This document shows, piece after piece, positions 57,538-64,000 of a stretch of 64,000 nucleotides of DNA (position 1 is the stretch's first letter; each line of letters starts with the position of its first letter). Below the pieces are notes generated by a model. That model searched no databases and was not told the DNA's origin. It was given only the letters and a program-made list of their open reading frames with translations. Position numbers and translations under genes: made by a program. Origin of the DNA: Rhizophagus irregularis (taxonomy: Eukaryota > Glomeromycota > Glomeromycetes > Glomerales > Glomeraceae); contig NC_089453.1 in NCBI RefSeq assembly GCF_026210795.1, positions 1,552,501 to 1,616,500 on the forward strand, read 5' to 3'.

Positions 57538-58800
57538 AATATAATTGGGAATTGCTAAACGTCGCCTGGGCGATTGTTACCTGGTTTTTTTTTAAATATG
57601 TCACATGATGTACAATATATAAAGAGAGAATTTATTAATCGGCTGACGGCTGATTTTTTCAAACTTAGCTAATTTTTGATTGGCTAAACTTAAAAATTTT
57701 ATCGCAAAGATCTATTTTAAAAAAAATATTTTATTGCAAGCATATTTATCCAAAATAATCTTATCTAATAAAATTTTATTTGTAAATATTAAAATTTAAA
57801 TCACACATTTACGATTTTAAAGAAAAAAATCACTGTATTTATTTTTAATGAAGTGATACAAATAAAAGAAAAGATAAGTAAATGCTAATAAAAAATGAAA
57901 TATCAATGGAGTAATGAGAAGTAATAGAAGATGAAAGGGAGTAAAAGAGAGTAATGAGAAGTGATAGGAAGAAAAAAGGAGAAATAGGACATGATGGAAG
58001 ATGAAGAGGAGTAATAGGAAGATGAAGAGGAGTGATGGGAGACGAAAAGAAGTGATGGGAAGATGAAGAGGAATAATGAGAAGGTGAAGAGGAGTGATGG
58101 GAGACAAAAAGGAGCGATGGGAGACAAAAAGAAGTGATGGGAAGACGAAGAGGAGAGAAAAAGAAATAATGGAAAATGAAAAGATGTAATAGAAAATAAT
58201 GGGAGACGAAAAGAATGGAATAATAAGAAGTAATAGGAGGTGAAAATGATGAGAGATAAAAAATAAAAAAATGATCATGATAGGATGATGGGTAGCAAAA
58301 GATAATGATAGGAAACCAAGTAAAAAATAAACCATAAAGTAAAAAAAATATAGTTAGTAAGAAACGAATTATAAGATAGACAAAATAAATAAAATAAATA
58401 AAAAATAAATAACATACCTTTATTAATTGTAGAACCGAAAGAACTAAAGGTCTAAAAAAACTGAAATAAAATTAGTGAAAAACGAAATATGAAACAGAAA
58501 CGAAATAAAAAAATAAAAATAAGAAACGAAATGTAAAGTGAAAAACAACTGAACCTTAATTGCAGAACCGGAAGGGCTAAAAGACCTAAAAATAATGAAA
58601 TAGAGTTAGTAAGAAACAAAGTGTAAAGATATAAGTTAGAAATAAAAATAAAAAGGAAAAAAGAAAAATACCTCAAGACCGAAATAACTGAGAAAATGAA
58701 CCTTGAACCTATAATGAAAACGAGATTCGATAAACAAATAAATATGACAAATCTGCTGCATGATCGAAGACCCAGGCGATGTTTACCAATTCCAATATAA
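57538..58800. mobile_element. 1.26-kb TIR element carrying a GA-rich minisatellite
   Basis: The left end (ATAATTGGGAATTGCTAAAC, then GTCGCCTGGG) and the right end in reverse (ATATTGGAATTGGTAAACAT, then CGCCTGGG) are inverted repeats over about 28 bp with a few differences. The core holds the GA-rich array and its flank, shared with 10490-11115, then exon-like blocks that lead into array 4. No transposase. The TSD is unclear in AT-rich flanks. Confidence 0.55.
57720..58270. repeat. GA-rich minisatellite, reverse counterpart of 10490-11115
   Basis: Units such as GGGAGACGAAAAGAAGTGAT and GATGAAGAGGAGTGATGGGA repeat about 15 times. The left flank TCACACATTTACGATTTTAA matches, inverted, the right flank of the CT array at 11050. 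The two loci have different TIRs but the same core, so this is a module shared by two element families. The minus-strand Ser/Phe/His ORFs (57817-58335) are translations of the repeat. Confidence 0.75.
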
Positions 58801-59720
58801 TTTATATCATTCTAATATTACTAGGAAACGGAAACTGTTGTACGTCCGGAGCGAAAAATTTTGTACAAAAATTTTTATTTATTTATTTTTTTTTTAAACA
58901 CTATCTTTTGTACTTTTCAAGATTAGCCAAACAAGATAAAAAATGATTAAGTTTAAATTATGTTCCTACGAAAAAAATAAAGTTAAAACATTAGGAACAT
59001 CTCTTTAAAGTTGAAAATTCAAAAAAAAACATTTATTTAAAAAACCCTATCGAAAAAGTATCAAACAAATAAAAAATCTGCTCTTCCCAATTTACCTTTA
59101 AAAGTCCAGTGTGTACAAAATCCTGGCGTCCCTAGAAAAAAAACAAGAAATGAAACGTTAGAAACGTTTCTTTAAACTCAAACAAATAAGAAAAGTCCCT
59201 CTTCCTTATTTACCTTTAAAAGTCCGGCATGTACAAAAATCCCAGCATCTCTAGAAAACAAAAATAAAAACGAAACGTTAGAAACGTTTCTTTAAAGTCA
59301 ACCAAATAAAAAAAACCCTTCTCTTCCCGATTTACCTTTAAAGTACGTATATACAAAAAATCTGGAAACCCTAGAAAAGAAATAGGAAATGAAACGTTAG
59401 AAACGTTTCTTTAAAGTCAAAACCCTCTTCTCTATTTTACCTTTAAAGTCTGGCGTGTACAAAAAACCCAGTGTCCCTAGAAAAAAAAATAAAAAATGAA
59501 ACGTTAGAAACGTTTCTTTAAAGTCAAACAAATAAAAAAACCCACCTCTTTCTAATTTACCTTTAAAGTCCGGTATGTACAAGAAATCCAAAAACCTTAG
59601 AAAAAAAAAATAAGAAATAATCCGTCAGAAATATCTGATATTTCTTTGAAACCAAATAAGAAAAAATATATACTCACTATTCCAGTCCGCCGAAACCTAA
59701 AAAAAGAATCAAAAAAAAAA
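58400..59720 (-). other. Array of exon-like blocks with hairpins, about 116-bp period (array 4)
   Basis: The clearest part is five tandem units on the minus strand. Their exon-like blocks are 59561-59595, 59441-59476, 59336-59370, 59214-59250 and 59096-59131 (35, 36, 35, 37 and 36 nt). Each is preceded by T-rich sequence ending CTAG or CTAAG and followed by GTAAAT or GTAAAA. Block starts are 105-122 bp apart. Each block ends GGACTTTAAAG or similar. The intervening intron-like part carries GAAACGTTAGAAACGTTTC, a perfect 8-bp-stem hairpin, in four of five units. Older, more degraded units reach down to about 58430, some with an ACCGAAAGAACTAAAGG or ACCGGAAGGGCTAAAAG motif. Unit lengths do not preserve one frame. 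Confidence 0.5.
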
Positions 59721-59859
59721 GATATCTAGTCTATAACTAAAAAAATACAATGTGTAACCGTAACGCTGCATAAATTAATTTTGAATTGCTGATCCGTATT
59801 CTTTATAGCTAAGACCCGCAAGTATTGTTGTATATCAATTCCGGTTAATGAAATTTTAA

Positions 59860-60640
59860 TCAGAATTTTTTTTTTTTTTTGATTATTAGATTACCGATTT
59901 ATTTTTTTTTTTCAAATATTTATTTTTTTCATTTTTTTTTTAAACCTATTTTTAAAATTTTTTCCTTTTCTTTCGAACCGATTTAAATTCTTTCAGTTCC
60001 CCTTTTTTTTAATTTTCTCTTTTTTTTCTTGAATCGATCTTTTACTTTCGGTTCTTCTTTTTCGAACCACCTTTTTCCTTTTCTTTTCCATTTTTTTTTC
60101 CTTTTTTTAAAAAATTTTCGTCTCTTTCTTTTTCGGTTTGGTTTTTTTTTTCAACCCGAGAATTTTTTTGGTTTTTTTTCATTCTTTCCCCATTTAGGTT
60201 TGGTTTTTTTCCCAAACTGAAATTTTTTTTTTTTAAATAATCCTATTGTTTGGTCTTTTAAGAGGTCTTTTAAGACCGATTTTTTTTATATTATTATTTT
60301 TTTCGGTCTTTTTTTAGACCATATTATTAATTTTTTTTTTCAGTCTTTTTGGACCGGATTATTGTCCTTTTTTTTTCAGAATTTTTTTCGGTACTTATTT
60401 TTTTTACGGATTCCTTTTTTTTCCGATTTCTTTCTTTATCCTTTTTCTTTTCCCCCAAATTTTTTTTTCATTTTTTTTTCATTTTTTTCTTTCGAATTTT
60501 TTGTTATTTTTTCTTTCTTTTTCCTTTTCAGTTTCTTTTTCAAATTTTTTATTTTTTTTATTTTTCGGTTTGGCTTTTTTTTCAAACCGAATTTTTTTTC
60601 CCAAATAGTACTACATTCTTTCACCATTTAGGTTTGGGTC
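59860..60640. repeat. T-rich tract with repeated small palindromes
   Basis: T runs of 8-14 are separated by short pyrimidine words and inverted pairs: CGGTTTGG..CAAACCGA near 60565, GGTCTTTTAAGACC-type near 60255, CGGTCTTTTTTTAGACC near 60303 and CAGTCTTTTTGGACCGG near 60342. On a transcript, each would form a stem with a U-rich loop. The Phe-rich ORFs here are translations of the tract and not genes. Confidence 0.6.
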
Positions 60641-63000
60641 GATGCTGCGGCGCCACGGCGATTACCTTTTTTTATAATTAAGTTTTAATAATTTTAGTGT
60701 CAGAACAGTAATAATTTACAACAAAAACTTTTTTACAATTCCCGATTCTTATTATTTATAATAATCAAGCTCAATAATAGACTAACATAATTACTTACTT
60801 ATTTATTTTTTGTAACAAGAGATCGTTATAATTAATATTTCTGGAGAATTTTTTTTTTCATATTAATTAGTGAGATAATTTTTTTTCTATAACAATAAAC
60901 TGCTATAATGAATTTCTTTGAGATATAATAACAATATATATGTATTTTTTTCAGCAGAGGATGTAATTTTTTTTAATGCTACAATGAAATTTTTTTCAGA
61001 TAAAAAAAAATGATTTTTTTGTAACAATGTAACAATAAACTACTTATACAAAATTATCTTTGTAAATGTATAAATAAATCATAAATTTCACAGTACTGCA
61101 ACATTTGTTCCGTGTTAAATAAAATTTTCATTTAATAATAATATTTCATATACTGTATAACACTTGCACACAATTCATTGTTATTTGTATAAATCATATA
61201 AAGTGTGTAATTTATTATATTTATTTCCTACTAATACCATCATAATAATAGTAAAAACTAGACCTATTCACACTGTATGGCAAATAAAATATAAGTGTGT
61301 TAATTACTCTTTTCCCGGCGTAACATGACTAGTTTTGTTATAAAAGGCAGTATTGATCAGCTTGAAAAAAGGGGATTTTTAGGAATTATTCAAGATTTAT
61401 AATTATAATTTTAGAATTTAATTATTAGGAAATATTATTAAACCAAGTATTATATTATTTTGTATTAATCAATGTGCGTAATTTTATATTTAATAAAACG
61501 TTATTTTTGTTAAGACTGCGGTGGCAACGTATTTTATTACGGGCGTAGGCTTTTAAATTATGTATTTTTTTACCCAGATCTCACACCAGTGGTAATCTGG
61601 GAGTCCAAGAGCTTGTCGTATGAAATTAGACAATAATTCTTTTGACATTGATAGTTGTATATAAAAATTAACTACATTTATGGGAGACAGACAAATGGAT
61701 AATGATAGTGATGAGCACTTGGAATTGAATTGGGAAGCTGTGGGAGATTACAAATCGAATACCGACAAGTGACTTTATGTGAGTAAATTGGTGATATCTA
61801 AGACGACTCAATAAAAATAAAATATCGAACAATTTGTTATTTGTATAGGTTACGTGATGACATTCCTCGAATAAAGATAAAAATTCCTTAAAAGAACCTG
61901 AACAGGTAGACAGTCATGATTTAAGGAAAGCTTTTCTATTTTTATAACAACTTTATTTAATATTATTATTTCAATATTTAAAAGAAAAGGACATCGAAAG
62001 GCAGGAAAATGAGACGACAAGAAATGTTAAAATAGTTTCTGACATTTTAAGAGAAAGACAGCCGATAAATTTCTTTGGTGGAAAAAATTCTTTGTTTGAG
62101 TGAAATTACTCAGTATACTTACTAAGCACTGGTTGTACAGAATCATCAACTATGTTTACCATCACGTATCAAAAATGATAAATAAAATAGATTCTCGACA
62201 ATTTGACTAAATGATTCAGGGTTAATGATAAATTCAAAGACACCAATAGGAAAACTATAACTTTTATTATAAAAACATGTTATCTATCTAGGATTTTTTT
62301 CCGATGCAGAAATTGTAATAATCCCCAGCATTCACATGTCTGAAAATAGATGGAGATGTGATATAAACATTTATCCGAAATCAATAAAACTCATCGAAAT
62401 GACGTGATACCACATGATACAAAATAAACGATAAACCGACCAACGTATCAATACTCTGAGGGTGATTCATAACAACCGTCTAGGTGTGAGCTATACCATG
62501 GTTTTATGCCGTTATAGATCTGGCCCACCAGATGAAGCTTTAATTGCTGCTCGTGCAGCTGGAAAAAAATCAAAAACTTCGCCTTCTTTTACAAACAATA
62601 TAAATGTCTCAAATTTGACGTGGAAATGTAGAATGTCCAAAACAGCAAATGAAGAGGTGGAATTATGTAATACGTGCACAGGTCTCACCTTTAAATCCAG
62701 ATGTTATTGTCAACGATCGAAGCAGATCTCATATCCCTTTTGAAAATGAATCGATAATCAAACATGTCCAACATTTACCAGTGAAATTCAGTTTTCCATT
62801 ACCACCCTTTCAGATGAAATGAAATTCCGTCTCAAAAAAAAATCGGAATTATAAGAAAAACAAGAAGAAACGTCTAAAGAAATTGAGAGAACGTTTCGTT
62901 GCTGTGGCTTAACGAGTGTCACAATCAGCTACCACAGTAACATACCTACTGTAGAGAGGATGCATTTCTACGATTGTAGAAGACCTAACTCATACCATTA
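60641..63000. other. Intergenic, mostly AT-rich; one doubtful ORF
   Basis: From 60641 to 61550 it is A/T-rich with short T runs and no gene. From about 61560 to 62960 composition is more balanced and could contain decayed coding sequence: one ORF is listed at 62462-62743, and a second frame from about 62690 reads NPDVIVNDRSRSHIPFENES. I could not identify a family. Confidence 0.4.
62462..62743 (+). CDS. Doubtful ORF, Cys-containing, 93 codons
   Basis: The middle part reads VLCRYRSGPPDEALIAARAA and the end WKCRMSKTANEEVELCNTC. Cys spacing (C..., C..C, C.C) hints at a metal site but matches no family I know. A +1 frame becomes the better reading from about 62690 and continues to about 62820, so this is more likely a frameshifted relic than an intact gene. 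Confidence 0.25.
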   Translation: MIHNNRLGVSYTMVLCRYRSGPPDEALIAARAAGKKSKTSPSFTNNINVSNLTWKCRMSKTANEEVELCNTCTGLTFKSRCYCQRSKQISYPF

Positions 63001-63490
63001 ATCCCAATTTTAAATATAGCTAATCTGAAAAAACAGACGCGTTCCTAGACCAACTGGACGTGTTCTTACGTCAATCCAAATCACCACTGCTCCACCAACT
63101 CGCAAACCCTGAAATAATGCAAGACGTCGTATGTTCCTCCAACTCCTCCTTCTATCTAAAAAACGATACCTATACTTACGCTAAATCATTTCATGCCTGA
63201 AAGGTACCTTTGGGTAAAGACCAATACGGCTAGTGGGGACTTTCGTTTTGTTTGTTTTTTTCCCTAGTGTCGTGAGTTATCTCAGCGGCGTAGTTTCACT
63301 GACGACAGCTCTTTTTTTTTTTTCTCTTTCCTCACGAAGGGTGATCCCTTTACACGGGAAACACGTCTGTTAACTTTAGTTAGTTTTTCTTTACTATGCA
63401 CCTCTAGTAGTTTTTCTACACAAAGTTAGTCCAGATTTCACCTTTAAAGAATAAAATAAAATAAAAATCAAATCAAATCAAATCATCCAA
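63000..63490 (+). mobile_element. Retroelement 3' end with A-rich tail
   Basis: Balanced-composition sequence, ending with a run AATAAAATAAAATAAAAATC followed by (AAATC)n at about 63450-63486, as at the 3' end of a non-LTR element. An in-frame stretch near 63050 (DQLDVFLRQSKSPLLHQLAN) may be the end of its coding part. The GGGGACTTTCGTTTTGTTTG block near 63236 and the following GTGATCCCTTTACACGGGAA near 63350 resemble untranslated tails that I associate with repeated elements of these fungi. Its 5' limit is not defined, and no target duplication was found. Confidence 0.5.
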
Positions 63491-64000
63491 AAATATCTAT
63501 TCTATGTTAAATAAAATAGTATAAAAATCATATAAAATCTTTTAATCCAAAATAACTTGAAATTTTAAATAAAAAAACTTTTAACATTTGGTCTTTTTTA
63601 TTATTAATGTTACAGAATTTTTTTAAAGTTGCCAATTAGCATAATTTTAGTATAATTTGTGAAAAAATTTCTCACTTTTTTTTTCGTCTAATAAAAGTCT
63701 TAGCAAGAGGCTTATAGATTTATATAAAAACACTGTTAAATATGTAACTATTATTTGTTTTTTTAAAAAAAAATAGTTTAAAACCGTTGAGTATTCTATA
63801 AGTTTGAGATTTTTAAAGTTAATTCGTGAGATTAATACGTCAGTAATCTTTTTCTGATACCCAGTTCATTCCTTAAATGATGCTCTTTATGTGAACCCAT
63901 TCAACTCCAACATATTTTAATACATAATATTTATCCCAAAGTTTCAAATAATCTTTTTTTTTTTTAAAATAAATTTTTCACATAATTTTTCACTTTCATT
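63491..64000. other. Window end, no supported feature
   Basis: AT-rich sequence with T and A runs; I see no gene or named repeat. Confidence 0.4.

Noticed and set aside
59090-59660. CRISPR-like array (repeat with hairpin at regular spacing)
   Set aside because: Repeats are diverged, spacers are themselves similar, and the organism is a eukaryote.
60349-60681. Phe-rich ORFs (110 and 89 codons) on the plus strand
   Set aside because: Translations of the T-rich palindrome tract; the start of a real membrane protein was considered, but composition is almost only Phe/Ser/Leu.
62700-62980. Possible second coding frame (NPDVIVNDRSRSHIPFENES and following)
   Set aside because: Too short, interrupted by stops near 62820 and without a recognised family; mentioned only within the intergenic entry.

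Overview
The window looks like nuclear DNA of an arbuscular mycorrhizal fungus (Glomeromycotina), most probably Rhizophagus irregularis or a close relative. It is very AT-rich, with short spliceosomal introns (74-180 nt, GT..AG). Its gene families are ones known to be hugely expanded in that lineage: F-box/leucine-rich proteins, TKL-like kinases with a DLG motif, BTB-BACK-TLDc proteins, Hsp70-like ATPases and propeller/ion-channel fusions. Transposon remains fill much of the rest. The species call is inference from protein style; no marker gene (rRNA, tRNA) is present.

Layout. Six paralogous, intronless F-box genes, all on the minus strand, form the framework: a partial copy at 1-307, then 1268-2725, 11920-13404, 30909-32396, 33528-35012 and 42537-44018. 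They share a recognisable 5' spacer, so gene plus spacer was duplicated together. The spacer between the second and third copies has grown from about 1 kb to about 9 kb by nested insertions: a TIR element, a 5'-truncated non-LTR retroelement, a TA-flanked TIR element inside that, a satellite-bearing element, a small MITE and a 2.3 kb long-TIR element. Between the third and fourth copies lie a multi-exon protein kinase (19429-21856), a BTB-BACK-TLDc gene (23644-25176) and a degenerate Hsp70-like pseudogene (29200-30410). After the fifth copy come a dated-by-TSD retroelement, a hAT deletion derivative (40986-41966) and the sixth F-box gene. A wax-synthase/MBOAT-type pseudogene (44622-46024) follows, then a complete eight-exon propeller plus ion-channel gene (49471-53599). 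The last 10 kb is mostly repeats, with one TIR element, simple-sequence arrays and a retroelement 3' end.

The intact genes do not form a pathway or operon. The F-box proteins would be SCF ubiquitin-ligase adaptors, the kinase and the channel probably act in signalling, and the BTB protein may be a Cullin-3 type adaptor. Several families here are adaptor or signalling families that evolve by local duplication and decay.

The least expected structure is a set of four arrays (about 5.0-6.3, 15.6-16.4, 28.0-28.6 and 58.4-59.7 kb). In each, short exon-like blocks of about 30-60 nt sit between pyrimidine-rich tracts ending in AG and downstream GTAAG/GTAAAT signals. Two of the arrays repeat with a period near 116 bp, and two share the same small hairpin. 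They could be tandemly duplicated intron/micro-exon units, non-coding transcripts or a satellite that imitates splice sites; the sequence alone does not decide.
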